DNA from: Saururus chinensis
Lineage: Eukaryota > Streptophyta > Magnoliopsida > Piperales > Saururaceae
Assembly: GCA_035235625.1 (NCBI GenBank)
Contig: CP141150.1
Location: 4,216,001 to 4,280,000, forward strand
Reading direction: 5' to 3'
DNA: 64,000 bases
Made by a program: the position numbers and the translations under genes. Below, piece after piece: positions 12,103-23,037 of the stretch. The notes under the pieces were generated by a model. That model did no database searches. It was not told the origin of the DNA and saw only the letters and a program-made list of their open reading frames with translations. How positions within the stretch are numbered: the first letter of the stretch is position 1; every line of letters starts with the position of its first letter.

Positions 12103-14094
12103 TCAGTCATCTGCAAGGTTGACATTGATGAACTCCTCCAGGGAGATGCTGACTACAGGCCACATGAAAGCTGGCTTCACCATGGGAAGCTCCGGAGGGG
12201 CAGCTTCCCAAGTAAGAACTTGAGTAGCCAATCTCATGGAGGGCCTTGCAATTGGGTTTGGGTGGCAACAAGCCAATCCCAACCTAAGCACAGTCTCCAT
12301 CTGCTGCTTATCAAAGATGCCATCCAATCTAGGATCAGCTGCAGCTAAAATCCTCCCTTTTCCGTACAAATCCCAAAGCCAACTCACAATCCCACTGATA
12401 TTGCCATTGACATCATTCTCAGGGCTGTTAAAAGGCCTTCTTCCACATGCAACCTCCATGATGAACACTCCAAACCCGTAGACATCCGTCTCCCTGTTAG
12501 CCCTCCCGGTGAGGAAATACTCCGGCGCAACGTAGCCCGGAGTGCCAGCAATCTTGCCGGTGGTGTGGTGCGTCTTTCCGTCGTCTTGGACAGCTCGAGC
12601 CAGCCCGAAATCGCCCAATCGGGCATTGTACTTGGAATCCAGCATCACATTGCTTGATTTCACATCCCTGTGAAAGACTCTCTGGTGACACCCATTGTGA
12701 AGGTAGCACAAGGCATCCCCCACCCCACTGATAATCTTATGCCTTCTATCCCAACTCAAATCACACTCCCCACCAGTGGCAAAGCCCTCATTGGGAAATA
12801 AGAAGTTGTCTAAGCTTCCATTGGGCATGAACTCATATACTAGCAGAAAATCATTCTTGGATTGGTAACACCAGCCAATCAATTTCACCAGATTCTTGTG
12901 TCTTAACCTTCCAATCGTCGTAATCTCGCTGATGAATTCTTGCTCACCTTGTTTAGAGTCCTTTGAGACCCTTTTCACTGCAACTGTCTCTTTGGTGTCC
13001 TTCAAAACTCCCTTGTAGACTGTCCCAAAACCTCCTGCCCCAAGCTTGTTCCTTGAATGGAAGTTTGAAGTTGCAGATTTGAGCTCTTTTAATTCAAACT
13101 TCCGCGGCGACCCCTCCGGCATCAGATCTAGGATCTTCTTCTCCCTCAATTTTACTCTATCATATCTTTTCTTTCTCCAACATAAAAATGTAATTAAGAG
13201 AGGAATGAGAACTGAGGAAAGAACTCCAATTATGATCCATAGAGTCAACATTTGGCTCTTTTTACCTTTTTCTTTGCCGGAGAAACTCCAGGCCTTGATG
13301 CAGTTGAGCTGGGTCTGGCTGCCAGTTGAACCTGAGAAGCCTAAGTGAACACTTTCAGTTAGATAATCAGATAGATTAATAGGCAGGGAAATGACTGGAT
13401 TAGATTGATCAATGCTTGATGTAGCGTTGCCTGTAGCAACAAAGATGGACATATTCTTCGAGACACCATCATATGCAATAAACACAATAACATCAGATCC
13501 ACCGGTGAGATTAACACCATGACTAGTTAGTGAAACTGCTCTTGTGGACTCAATCCCATTCACGTCGACGCCGACATGGTTTCCGTCGATGTCATTGTCG
13601 GAGCTCTTCCTTGTGTCGAACTCGATTGCAACTATTTGATTGCCGGATTCTCCATCAGACTCTTCATTCACTATTCCGAGCCATTGGCCATGGCTGTCAG
13701 CTGGAAGTGTCTTATTGCTGGTGAGTATGAAGGCCAGCCCTTCACCAGCCGTTCCGTTCATGGGAACAATGTTCAGGACAAAGGTTGTGTTGAATGATGC
13801 AAGAACTGGGTCGTCTTTCTTCCATAACCTGAACTCGTCTTTGTAAAGAATCCTCCCTGACGAGTTCGTTAATCCATCGCTTGGATTGCTTGTATCTCGC
13901 GTTATTTGAAGAGCTCCCCGGTATATCCTTGAATCCTCACCATCAAACTTCAAATTTTTTTGGTCATCATCAGAGAAATTGCGATATTGAAACTGGAAAG
14001 CATTGATTTGGTGAAGGAAAATGATGGAAAATAAAAGCAACGGAAGAAAACTGGCTGGAAGAGAAGAAGGGGGAAACCGGTTGCAGATTGGCAT
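12103..14094 (-). CDS. LECRKS5: L-type lectin receptor kinase LecRK-c (complete, intronless)
   Basis: A 663-residue membrane receptor kinase on the minus strand, ATG at 14094-14092 and TGA at 12105-12103. A hydrophobic signal peptide (about 1-32) precedes a legume lectin domain (about 33-272: FNTTFVLNIVP, EGLAFIL, VAIEFDTRKSSD, closing LNCIKAWSF). A membrane span at about 281-305 (LWIIIGVLSSVLIPLL) is followed by a full kinase: GAGGFG near 350, VAVKRV, HRD near 474, DFG near 495, APE near 523 and KETDVYGFGVF-like subdomain IX. Unlike LecRK-b, the catalytic loop is canonical HRD. The C-terminal motif with PELPMVKPAFMWP resembles the tail I remember from Arabidopsis LecRK-S.5. It is the intact sister of the pseudogene at 44425-46411. 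Ligand and pathway are not predictable; related LecRKs act in defence and development. Confidence 0.94.
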   Translation of the reverse strand: MPICNRFPPSSLPASFLPLLLFSIIFLHQINAFQFQYRNFSDDDQKNLKFDGEDSRIYRGALQITRDTSNPSDGLTNSSGRILYKDEFRLWKKDDPVLASFNTTFVLNIVPMNGTAGEGLAFILTSNKTLPADSHGQWLGIVNEESDGESGNQIVAIEFDTRKSSDNDIDGNHVGVDVNGIESTRAVSLTSHGVNLTGGSDVIVFIAYDGVSKNMSIFVATGNATSSIDQSNPVISLPINLSDYLTESVHLGFSGSTGSQTQLNCIKAWSFSGKEKGKKSQMLTLWIIIGVLSSVLIPLLITFLCWRKKRYDRVKLREKKILDLMPEGSPRKFELKELKSATSNFHSRNKLGAGGFGTVYKGVLKDTKETVAVKRVSKDSKQGEQEFISEITTIGRLRHKNLVKLIGWCYQSKNDFLLVYEFMPNGSLDNFLFPNEGFATGGECDLSWDRRHKIISGVGDALCYLHNGCHQRVFHRDVKSSNVMLDSKYNARLGDFGLARAVQDDGKTHHTTGKIAGTPGYVAPEYFLTGRANRETDVYGFGVFIMEVACGRRPFNSPENDVNGNISGIVSWLWDLYGKGRILAAADPRLDGIFDKQQMETVLRLGLACCHPNPIARPSMRLATQVLTWEAAPPELPMVKPAFMWPVVSISLEEFINVNLADD

Positions 14095-14178
14095 GCCTCA
14101 CTGGAGCAAAACTGTTTGGTATGAGGGAAAGGTTTTGGGTGTTCTTGATCCGTTCTTCTCTGGCAGTTGATGTAAGTC

Positions 14179-14184
14179 ATTATA
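14179..14184 (-). promoter_or_regulatory. TATA-like box of LecRK-c
   Basis: On the minus strand the sequence reads CCAATATAATGAC about 85-90 bp before the LecRK-c ATG. The same sequence at the same distance (46496-46501) is kept in front of the LecRK-d pseudogene, which supports a promoter role. Confidence 0.45.
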
Positions 14185-14608
14185 TTGGCGTTGATAATCC
14201 AGAGATAAGAAGCTTCCTGGTAGGTTTCCTGGGGGTAGAATATGCCCATGATAGAACTAGTCTAAACTTTCAAACACGTAAACACGTATCAATCAACTAA
14301 ACATGTCAACAATTATGTACCACTGATCAGACAGTATTCTTGTCATCATCTACTGGCAAGGAAAATGACACATTAATACATGAGACCCGTTAGGATGGAG
14401 TTAGGTTGAACCCGAACATCATGGCCATCAATTTTCATTCGACGGCACACATTACTCAAAAATAGGCGAGTTTGAATTATCCGCCTGCCCACTTTATGAT
14501 ACTAGTATACGCTATTAAATCTTAATCTCATGGCTTGTGATACCCAACCTCAGCGCATGCGAGCATAAAGTCATGCTAACCGTTTTTTTTTTTAATATAG
14601 TAGTTTTT

Positions 14609-16589
14609 GGGAAGTATTTTTTATGTTATGTTTAGACAATAACTTGAGCCTGAGGAATATATGAGAAATGTCTATTTTCGAGATCAAAGATACACACGTT
14701 ATTAGAAATTAATAAAAGTAATACTTAGTGATTGTTTGGGTACAAAATTAATTCGCTAGTGAATAGAAATTTTTTAAAATTAATTTTGGCGATTCAATAT
14801 AGAATCAGAATTTTATTTGTATATGAAATTTTTCATATAAAATTACGTTTAGATAGTAAATTGTATTTGAGGTTAGATTCTTTAAAATTTTTAGATAAAT
14901 TAACAGATTTGAATGGAATTATTTTGATAGAATCATGTTTAAGTATAAAATTTGTGTATTTTTAGAATTCGTTGAACTTATGAAAATAACAAAATTTTTT
15001 ATATTAAAAATATTATTTTTAAAATTTATATAAAATTAATATAGGTGAGTTCATATAATTTATATAATTATATATATATATATATATATAATTTTTTTAT
15101 AAAAAAATTAGAAAATTTCTCTCTTCATATGGTTTAAATTTTAATACAAATAACGTAGACAAAAGTCATTAGGTTCATGTTTTTAAAGAAAAGATTTTTG
15201 TATAGAATCCTACTGGAGGCACTTGGGGCCATTTGAACCAGTTACTGAATCGACAAAGGATGTAATGGAATGAGTCATTCCATATAAAAATTTCACTTTT
15301 TATTATCCAGTAGAATGTTCTTGACATAACAACAAAAATCCCTGTTAACATTTGTAAAATAAGTTGTGGGCGGATTCTTCTATCTACAAAGTTCTCCGCA
15401 GTAACAGGTCGATCAGTGGCTTTTCAACGTATGAAACTTCATTTTTCTTGCGAACCTTACATGCAACTACCAGAACTTCTTCTTTACGCTTTGACAGTTC
15501 ATTTGCAAATGCATTTGTTTAGAAAGGGACTGGAGCACGGCGGATAAGGGAGTAGAAGGGTGGAGCAAAAATGAAGAAAAAGAAAAAAAAGGAAGACGGA
15601 TGTTAGTGATTGTGCTAAAATGTATTGAAGATCAATTAAGATGACAAAAGAAGATTTTTTTTCTCCTTACCAAATGGGAGAAGCTCTTTTAGTGTTGAAA
15701 GGTGCTGGTCCATTCGTCGATGGTGGACAACGACCAAAACAACGTGGAATTAGGATGAAGATGATTGCATGAAGAAAGAATAGAGATGAGACAGGGCTCA
15801 AGAAAAAAAATTGATTTTAAAAATCAAAATGAATCTGAGTGGTTGGGGGGAGAGGGGTTTCGGCTCACAAAATTACTGTGGAGCAGTCGGGCAGATAGTT
15901 CGAGACTCGACGGATGGTCGGAGACTCGGAAGTGGACTGGAGGAGGAGCCCAAGCGCGGACGGCGGAGCTGAGCCACGGGCAGCAAATCCCAGAGGAGGG
16001 TAGTCAGATCCCGTCGGAGGGAGGTGTTTGTCGTCCATCCGCTGTTGGAGCAGAGACCGCCGACAGCCAGAGGGAGATTGGCAGAGGAGGTGGAGGCCCC
16101 CTTTAGATAGCAGCGGCTTCGATGACAACAGCTTCCTTCGACAGTAGGACAGGCTCTAACGGAGGAGAGGAGGCAAAAAGATAGAAACAGCGAGAGAGAA
16201 AGAGAGAAGATAGGTTCAGGATGGCGAATCATTTACGAGGGGTAGGGGCTGGAAATACGCGATAACGTGTGTTTCTATTTTCACGCGCGATAACGTGTGT
16301 TTCTATTTTCACGCGTTTTCTGGAATTGATTGAATCTCCTCGTCAGGAGATTTGGTGATTCCGGATAAAAACGCGATTGTATCGTGTTTTAGACAGAATT
16401 TTTAATTCCGTTTACATTCTATATCTAAACGAGATTCTAATGATTCTTTACTAAATTGTGATGAAATTGTCGATATTTTATCTCGATTCGGTACCCAGCA
16501 CCTTATATTATATATTAGTATATACGCTGACAATCTTAAAAATAGACGCTTAGCTCAATAGTAAAAAAAGAGCATAAAAAATACTTCCC
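14609..16589. mobile_element. MITE with GGGAAGTATTTTTTATG ends, split by a nested Harbinger-like element
   Basis: The left end GGGAAGTATTTTTTATG (14609-14625) is repeated exactly in inverted orientation at 16573-16589, and similarity continues inward (TTTAGACAATAA against TCTATTTTT...ATTGAGC). The corresponding place upstream of LecRK-d (about 47075-47090) lacks the whole block, so it inserted after the LecRK units duplicated, or was lost from the other copy. Without the nested element it would be about 0.2 kb. The target duplication is unclear because the flanks are T-rich. Confidence 0.6.
14728..16502. mobile_element. PIF/Harbinger-like element, nested, with GC-rich cargo
   Basis: TTA flanks both ends (14725-14727 and 16503-16505). 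The left end reads GTGATTGTTTGGGTAC and the right end in reverse complement GGTGCTGGGTACC, similar to the clear Harbinger MITE at 58207-58736. The interior is mostly AT-rich, but 15860-16230 is a GC-rich block unlike its surroundings. This block could be captured host sequence; no protein family is recognisable. A 28-bp direct repeat (gcgataacgtgtgtttc plus following bases) occurs twice at 16259-16318. The element carries no transposase. Confidence 0.5.
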
Positions 16590-17674
16590 ATTTTTTCAAG
16601 TTTAAATCTTCAATGCACTTCCCATGTGTAATTCAGTGTCAGCTACTAAGCAATATTGACCCAGAATTTTCCAGGAAGAAACAAAAGACCATAGTTTCCA
16701 CAAGGTTGGATGTTTCAACTCGAACATGTTATAATTTGTTCTCAACTGACTAGGTCAACTTCTTTGAACCTACTGGTTGACTTCATCTTTATAGCATGTC
16801 ACTGATCAAACCGACAATTCTAAAACTGGTCCAGTGGAAGAAGTTCTTCCTTTTAGTAGCCAATGCATACCCCAAATGTCCACTGGTTGGCCCCAAAGGG
16901 GAAGACTAAATTAGCATACATAAACCAAGACGGTAATGTATATGTACACAAGTAAAGATTGTACGTGACTTGATCTTATCAAGCTACAATTAGCCTGGAC
17001 TAGAGTCTTATTGGACTCAGACTCTCTTTATGGGTTATTACGGATACGGAATTGGTTCTTTTATGTCTTTGTAACTAAAGTAAGATGTGTACATATCTTT
17101 TTCCAGTTCTTACCTCATCACATACTTTTGTTTTGAGGGTAGTCTATTAAGGCTATTAATATTCTTCTTTCTTATCTTTGTATGAGAGAGAAAGAGGTGA
17201 GGCAAGGAGAAGTGGGTTTTATAAAAAGAATTCTCTTAAGGGGCTATTTGAGAAGCTTGTAACTCATCCATTTTCTCAAATATAGTAGAAAAACTCTCTC
17301 CAACCATGGACGTAGACACTTTACCAAACCACACAAATTTTCATGTATTACTCTATTTACATTTTTATTTCACATTTAGATTGTTCCATTGTCAAAATTG
17401 TACCGTTACAAAGTCTGAAGATTGCATTTTTTTCTTGTGGTTAAGAGAATCTAAACAGCTCTTTGATTTTTTTTATTTTTGATCTGGGCTCTTTGAATCT
17501 GTGTAATGGCCTATATAGACTTATTTAATAGCACTTTGCCAAAAAAACGTAAGATCATAGCAAATGATCAAATTAAGAACTCTCTTCTTTTCTTTAAAGT
17601 AGTCAATAGACTCTTTTTTTTCATGAAGTCAGTGGTCCGTACTTGTGATCGTATGGGTAGAATGAGAGATTTCA
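16590..17674. repeat. Upstream flank of LecRK-c, duplicated before LecRK-d, then plain intergenic DNA
   Basis: 16600-16990 aligns with 47095-47460. Shared tracts include the catgtgtaatt region, a gaaacaaaagaccatagttt-like run and ccccaaaggggaagactaaa-like sequence. This marks the distal edge of the duplicated LecRK unit. From about 17000 to 17674 I see nothing definable. Confidence 0.6.
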
Positions 17675-18143
17675 TAAATAAGAGAGTTTTTTCCATATTA
17701 CCTGGCCTAAGATACAAATATTTCATATTCCCTGGTTTTGTAAAAAACATTCCATAGAACCTGGGTTTACACGATATTAGAAAAAAAAATAGACCAAAAT
17801 ACCCTTTTAATAAGGTTTGGGTTAAAAATCGTATAAACTATAGTTGTGACTAGGGTTGCAAGAATTCGGGCTGGCCCATAAGCCTGACCCGAAAATTTGC
17901 GGGCTTGGGCTTTGAAATATAAATTACGGGTCAGGCTAGGCCTAAAATTTTGTAAGCTATTAAGATTAGGGCCGGGCTGCCTAGACGAAAATTTTACAAG
18001 CCCAGCCCGGCCCGTAATGTTCAGTCACAACTACCATATATGTTGCGTCGTTAAGTTGTTTTCTCTAACCCTAAGAAGGATCAAATCTCCCTGCCGCACT
18101 CCCCCAACTATGAACTGAACCTCCTCCTCCTCCTTGGGTACTG

Positions 18144-18669
18144 TTCGACACCTTCAAGCTCCTCCAACATGAAGCCAAGTTCCACTTCCTTCCCTCCGCC
18201 TGCTCCATCCTCGACCTCTGCACTGCCCCGGTAGATGGTTCCAGGTAGCCGTAGCCCGCGTACTCATCGGCTCCTTCCTCCTCGGTGTCAATCTCGTCCC
18301 TATCCATCCCATCTACAGCACCCTCTCCATCGCCCAGGACATCACCACCCTGACTGGCGTGCCTCCATCAAGTGCCTCATGTCCCAACACGAGTGCTCTG
18401 CCTTTGACATGGTCCTCCGTGATGTCTCCCCCAACGTCGATGGCCACTGAGCCCAGGAGGCCACCGACAACCAACAGAGCAGCTCCAAGCAAGACCTTTT
18501 TGAGTTGTCTCAGACGGCACCCAGCAAAAGAATTTCGTGACCAACAAACTGCTGATCGAGATCTCCGGCATAGCCGGAATTGGAGAAGACGGCTGAGAGA
18601 GCTGCGACCAGGGAATCGACAAGTGTCGAGGAAGGGTTGGAGGACTTGCGGGCCCAAACATACAGGAGG
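18144..18669 (+). pseudogene. Captured fragment of Spb1/FtsJ-type rRNA methyltransferase (AdoMet-dependent), broken
   Basis: Three plus frames in succession read like the start of plant Spb1, the nucleolar 2'-O-ribose rRNA methyltransferase. 18144 onward gives a KLLQHEAKFHFLPSACSILD stretch plus LCTAP (SAM motif region). 18236 onward gives WFQVAVARVLIGSFLLGVNL and continues through a QDITT stretch. 18358 onward gives RASIKCLMSQHECSAFD, VLRDVSPN and an AQEAT stretch. Frames shift between the blocks, a stop replaces the Trp of the AWAQEA-type motif, and the GG of the APGGW motif is lost, so no enzyme can be made. No introns interrupt the aligned part. The fragment lies wholly inside the hAT element, which implies transduplication. 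Identification is from remembered family sequence. Confidence 0.72.
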
Positions 18670-19475
18670 CGGAAGACGAGGGGGGAACGCGGGGAGGGGT
18701 GCAAGGGAGGAGGGAGAGGAGGAGCTTGGCCAGCGGGTCGGCGACGTGGAGGGAGGAGCGGGATGAGGAGAGGGCAAGGGTGTGGAGGGACTAGAGGTGG
18801 TGCAGTGAGGAGGGGGAGCGGAGGTAGGACCAGGCTTGGATGATCGATTGAGGAGCCGGAGGCAGGCTGGCCGCGGTGGGGGGGACGGGGCAGAGGGGGA
18901 GGTGTTGGCCGTAAGCCAATATTCCGAAAAGAGCGAGGGCCTAGCCATCTTCTTTGCTGCCGAGACGGCTCCGGCATCGAGGCACCGGACAGATGGTTGG
19001 GGAGTGTATGGGCTGCAACTGTCCGACTTCGCCATTCAGCTTCGAAGTGCTCCGAGTCAAGCTGGGGCTCGAGCTCGGATTAGTGGGAAGGTGGTACCAA
19101 TTGAAACAGTCGCTGATGCGTTTGATGTTAGGGTCCAGCAATGCAGAGAAGAGCTTGGGGTGGAGCACCCTTTGGAAGCCATGGCCACTTCTGTCAGCAG
19201 ATTGTTGTGTGCCAAACCTCTAGTGAAGAAGGTCCTCACATTGGCCATCCCCTCTATCGACGCTGGTGGGCAACGAAAGGAAGACAAAGGGAAAGACAAA
19301 AGGAAGTCAGATTCTGGGGAGGAAGGCAAAGGGAAAGAAGAAGTCGGATTTAGATGAGGACGACTGTGCGAATATATGTTCTGTGAATGATTCTGATTCT
19401 GGAGTGAAAGAAAAGGCCAAGAGCAGATTCAACATAAAACAAAAGTTCAAGGTTCAAACTAAGCATAAATAACTA
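18670..19475. other. GC-rich gene-like cargo of the hAT element, unidentified
   Basis: Open frames exist on both strands. The plus-strand frame at 18836-19357 ends in a Lys/Glu-rich stretch (KEDKGKDKRKSD), and a lysine-rich tail follows at 19266-19472 with DEDDCANICSVNDSDSG. The minus-strand frame at 18510-18977 is Pro/Ser-rich and then reads FRLLYVWARKSSNPSSTLVD, which faintly recalls the N-terminal region of plant PPR proteins. I cannot assign either one. Both are best treated as captured fragments, not expressed genes. Confidence 0.4.
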
Positions 19476-20085
19476 AGCCTGAAAGCCCGTGGCCCAGCTA
19501 AATTTTGGGCCGGGCCAAAATTTTAGCATTAGCTCCAGGCCCGGGCCGGGCTTGGGAAGTTATTATTTTCTTTTGGGCTGGGCCTGGGCCTAACCCTGCC
19601 CGTAAGGGCCCAGCCCGTTTGCACCCCTAGTTGTGACAAAGCATAAACAAAGAGGAGATCAGAGCTCAGAGACGATTTGTGATTTTCACCCGACAGTTTT
19701 CATCAACAACAAATTTCGATTTCTATTCAGCGATTGTTGGCCTCCCTCACTTCATCGGCGATCGTTCTTCTCTAATTTTCGTCCAAAAATTTCTAACCAC
19801 ATAAACTATTTATCATTACAAAAGGAAATCAAGATGATACTGCAACTCAAAAAATGAATCTTGAGGGACTATCTAGGGAGAACATTACTATATAAGAATA
19901 AAGAAGGATGTAGATGCTAAGGAAGGACATTGTAGAATAACTATGATAGCCTCCTACCCTATTGTGCAAAGAGGGACTCTAGTATAATTTTTTATATGCA
20001 AGTTTTACTGTGTAGAACATCTTATGTAAGCATATATACAATCTCAAAGGTTTTTATCCCTGACTTGATGAACAATTGTATAAAT

Positions 20086-20545
20086 AACAAAGATTGGCGA
20101 ATATCGTGTTATCAATAACACGCTATGGTTGCATATTGTGTTATCGATAATACGCTATAGCGAATATCGTATTATCGTATATGCGATATAGAGGAAAATA
20201 AATAACACATCTTGTTGGCATATCGTGTTATCGATAACACGCTATGCCAACATATCGTGTTATCGATAACACGCTATTGCAAATCTCATGTTATTGATAA
20301 TACGCTATAGCAAATATCGTGTTATCGATAGCACACTTTGGCGAATATCATATTATTGTATATGCGATATAGAAGATATCGTAACATATTGTATTATCAA
20401 TAGCACGCATTGTTGGCATATCATGTTATCAATAATACGCTATGGTGGCATATCGTGTTATCGATAATACGCTATGGTGGCATATCGTGTTATCGATAAT
20501 ACGCTATGGTGAATATTGTGTTATTGTATATACGATATAGAAAAT
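20086..20545. repeat. Palindrome-bearing tandem array (about 32-bp unit) with higher-order period
   Basis: About a dozen units of roughly 32 bp recur, the clearest being catatcgtgttatcgataa plus tacgctatggtgg. Several units carry the exact palindrome CGTGTTATCGATAACACG (for example near 20226 and 20256). A variant block ending tatatgcgatatag recurs at about 20180, 20360 and, as tatatacgatatag, 20528. This gives a higher-order period near 170-180 bp. The array lies inside MULE-1. Confidence 0.85.
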
Positions 20546-23037
20546 ATCATATTATGGGTTGTTGGCTCAAAGAATACATATCATATTATCAAAAATACAT
20601 TTTATTGACATATTAAGTTATCATATATGCGATATGGATGAAGTGTTAGACACCAGCCATGCGGAGTGTGAGATTTTTGGTCCATTTAATGGGAGTCATC
20701 CTCTCGTTCTCGCATTCTCGGAACTCTTGCGAGTCATGCAAAGTTGATGTACTCTACCCGATTTCATTCGGATTCACTGTACTCCAAAAAATCCTTTCTT
20801 TTTGTAGCATTCAATCCCCATTTGGCGTAAGTCTCCGGAATCTTTCAATCTGTTGTAAACGCCACCCAGTTTTTCATATTGCTGGAACATTCTGTTTGTT
20901 GTAATTCAGCAAGCACTAAAGTAGCTTCCTTTGATTCCCCCTTTTGAACCAGTTTTTGGATTGAAACCAAGAGGTGGCTCTGTTTTGGTTTGTTCTCTGG
21001 AACACAGGATTGAGAAGGAGAAATTTTTTACTTTCTATCGATCATCTTTAAGTAGGTGATTTATTTTCTATATGTTGAGTGTTTTGATTTTGCTGATACA
21101 AATTTGTGTCATTGTCGGTAATTTTTCACCAGTAATGAAATAAGAGCTTGGGTGTAGGTTTAGGTTTGACCTAAGGGTATATTTGTCCTAAACCAGGTCA
21201 TATGGGATTAAGTGTTAAAATTTAGAGAATATGGAATATTTGTATATCGAGCCAGGTAATATGGAAAAAACTCTAAATAAGATGGTTCCCGGTATGTCAT
21301 GGAAAATTTATACCCATTATATTTGGACAATTCCCCCAGCTTTTATTATGAAAATTACCTCAAGTCTGCATAGACGTTCTTCTCGGCCCCCTACTTTTAA
21401 GTGAAGAATTTTAGGTCATCTCGATTACATCCTCTAAGATATCCTCCTCTATATGGGAGTCGCCAATCATTTTAATTGACGGTTCACATACTAGCGCTTA
21501 GTAGCATACCTATTTCTAACATTGACAGACGCTATTATGTGTGTCATCAATTTTAATGATTGATGGCTCTTATAAAGTAGAGGACTTGAGTGGTAAGAAA
21601 AATATATTTTAATGCTGGTAAAGAAAATGAAATGATATAGACATGTACTAATGGTACCAATCATATGTTTTAGCTTTACAATTTTATTCCCAGCTTTAAA
21701 AGATCATACCAAACAATTTTGTACTGGCCATAAAACACAATTTTGCATTTACTTTAGATTGCTTGTATTGAGGATTTTACCAAATTATCCCTAGGATATA
21801 ATGTATTACATAAAATGTATCTTATTCTCACGTAATACACAAAATGGACCTATACACATAAATATTCATACATATGACATGAATTATCTAAAATACAATT
21901 TTCCTATTTTTCTTCCTTATAACTTCAACAACTCATTGCTTTTCATTTCTAGTATTTCCAATTTCAGCTCTAACACCGGCTCCACCACCTCTACCATCAA
22001 CCATTGCTTCTACATTTAACTTTGTTGGCTTCACCACTTGTTCCGCTTCATCCAACTTCGTCTTCACCTCCTCCTCCAATATTGCATTCTCCTCCTCCTC
22101 TTCCTCTTCTTTTTCCTCCTCTCCTCTCCTCCCCATCTTCTTCCTCCTCTCCCCTTCCTCCTTCTCCTCCTATTCCTCCTACCTCCCTCCTCTTGTCCTC
22201 CTCCTCCCCTCCTCTCTATCCTCCTCCCCTTTTCCTCCTCGATCGTCTTCTCTTCATCCCTTCCTAAATCTAACAAGATTGGTCACAAACTAGCCGGCTA
22301 AGCTATTAAAATTTTGATTTTTTTCTCTACAAACTCAAATCTTTAAAAAAAACTCGTAAACATGTTAAACTACTTAAAACCAAAAATGGTTTTTATTTTT
22401 ATTTGATTTTGACTTTTTTCTAATGCTAAGTAAAACCTCGTACTTATAGTCAACAGTTGATAGTCGATAATCAAACTTATTGCAATAAAGGAGATATAAG
22501 ATAACATTATGAGTTACAATTAGGGGTGCTAACGATCTAAGCTGGGTCGAGTTTTAGGTTAGCTCAGCTCAAACTCAAAGTTTTAGGTATTAGCTTGAGC
22601 TTAGCTTAAACTAGATTAAGCTGCCAATCATCTAGCTCGAGCTCGGCTCAAGAAGGAAATCAGAAACTCGACTCGTGTTCAAGCTCAAATGAGTATACAG
22701 TGACCACATAACTTAACTCGAATTTGGCTCAATTGTAACGTTGCCAAAAAGAATAATCTCCTTGACCACTTCACCTACAACGCCTTTTGTGTTAAGCATT
22801 CCATAAAATAAATATAATATTCTCGTCATTTAAATATATTTTTTATCAAATATAATTTTATCACTCTTATCATTAAAATTGTACACTTGGACTAGGTTAT
22901 TTTAAATAATATTTATACTTTTTTATATTAATCATATATTTTAATGCATAAAAATGAGTACAAAAACAATAATAATATTTCTACCTCATTATACCAATAT
23001 ATATTAATCTCTTAGTGAAAAATAATATTATCAAATA

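Larger units (their letters stand above)
17851..19629. mobile_element. hAT-type element carrying host gene fragments, nested in MULE-1
   Basis: An exact 8-bp duplication GTTGTGAC flanks it (17843-17850 and 19630-19637). The left end reads TAGGGTTGCAAGAATTCGGG and the right end in reverse complement TAGGGGTGCAAACGGGC, the usual TAGGG-type hAT ends. Subterminal regions are full of gggcc/ggccc motifs in both orientations (17870-18020, 19480-19620), typical of transposase-binding repeats. The interior is GC-rich and gene-like, containing a broken Spb1-type methyltransferase fragment (18144-18669) and further unidentified gene-like DNA. No transposase frame is present. Confidence 0.88.
17684..21273. 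mobile_element. Mutator-like element MULE-1 (non-autonomous, perfect 9-bp target duplication)
   Basis: TAAATAAGA occurs immediately outside both ends (17675-17683 and 21274-21282). The first 22 bases of each end, starting GAGTTTTTTCCATATTACCT, are perfect inverted repeats, and diverged inverted similarity continues for about 130 bp (17684-17820 against 21140-21273). Long terminal inverted repeats with a 9-bp duplication are the hallmark of Mutator-like elements. No transposase is visible, so it is non-autonomous. It contains a hAT element (17851-19629), a palindrome-rich tandem array (20086-20545) and unidentified sequence at 19640-20080 and 20640-21140 that could be captured from host genes. 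Confidence 0.88.

Noticed and set aside
15765-16232. Overlapping 87-119 residue frames in GC-rich DNA
   Set aside because: There is no conserved motif; they lie within a Harbinger-like element and overlap on both strands.
18313-19035. 240-residue Ser/Pro-rich minus-strand frame
   Set aside because: It overlaps the Spb1 fragment on the other strand and lies inside a transposon. GC-rich DNA gives long spurious frames; only a faint PPR-like stretch is seen.
20086-20545. CRISPR-like array
   Set aside because: The spacing is too regular, with no unique spacers, and the genome is a plant; it is a tandem array in a transposon.
22004-22301. Pro/Ser-rich and Arg/Glu-rich frames on both strands
   Set aside because: They arise from the CTCCTC-rich tract in the MULE-2 arm; there is no motif or start context.
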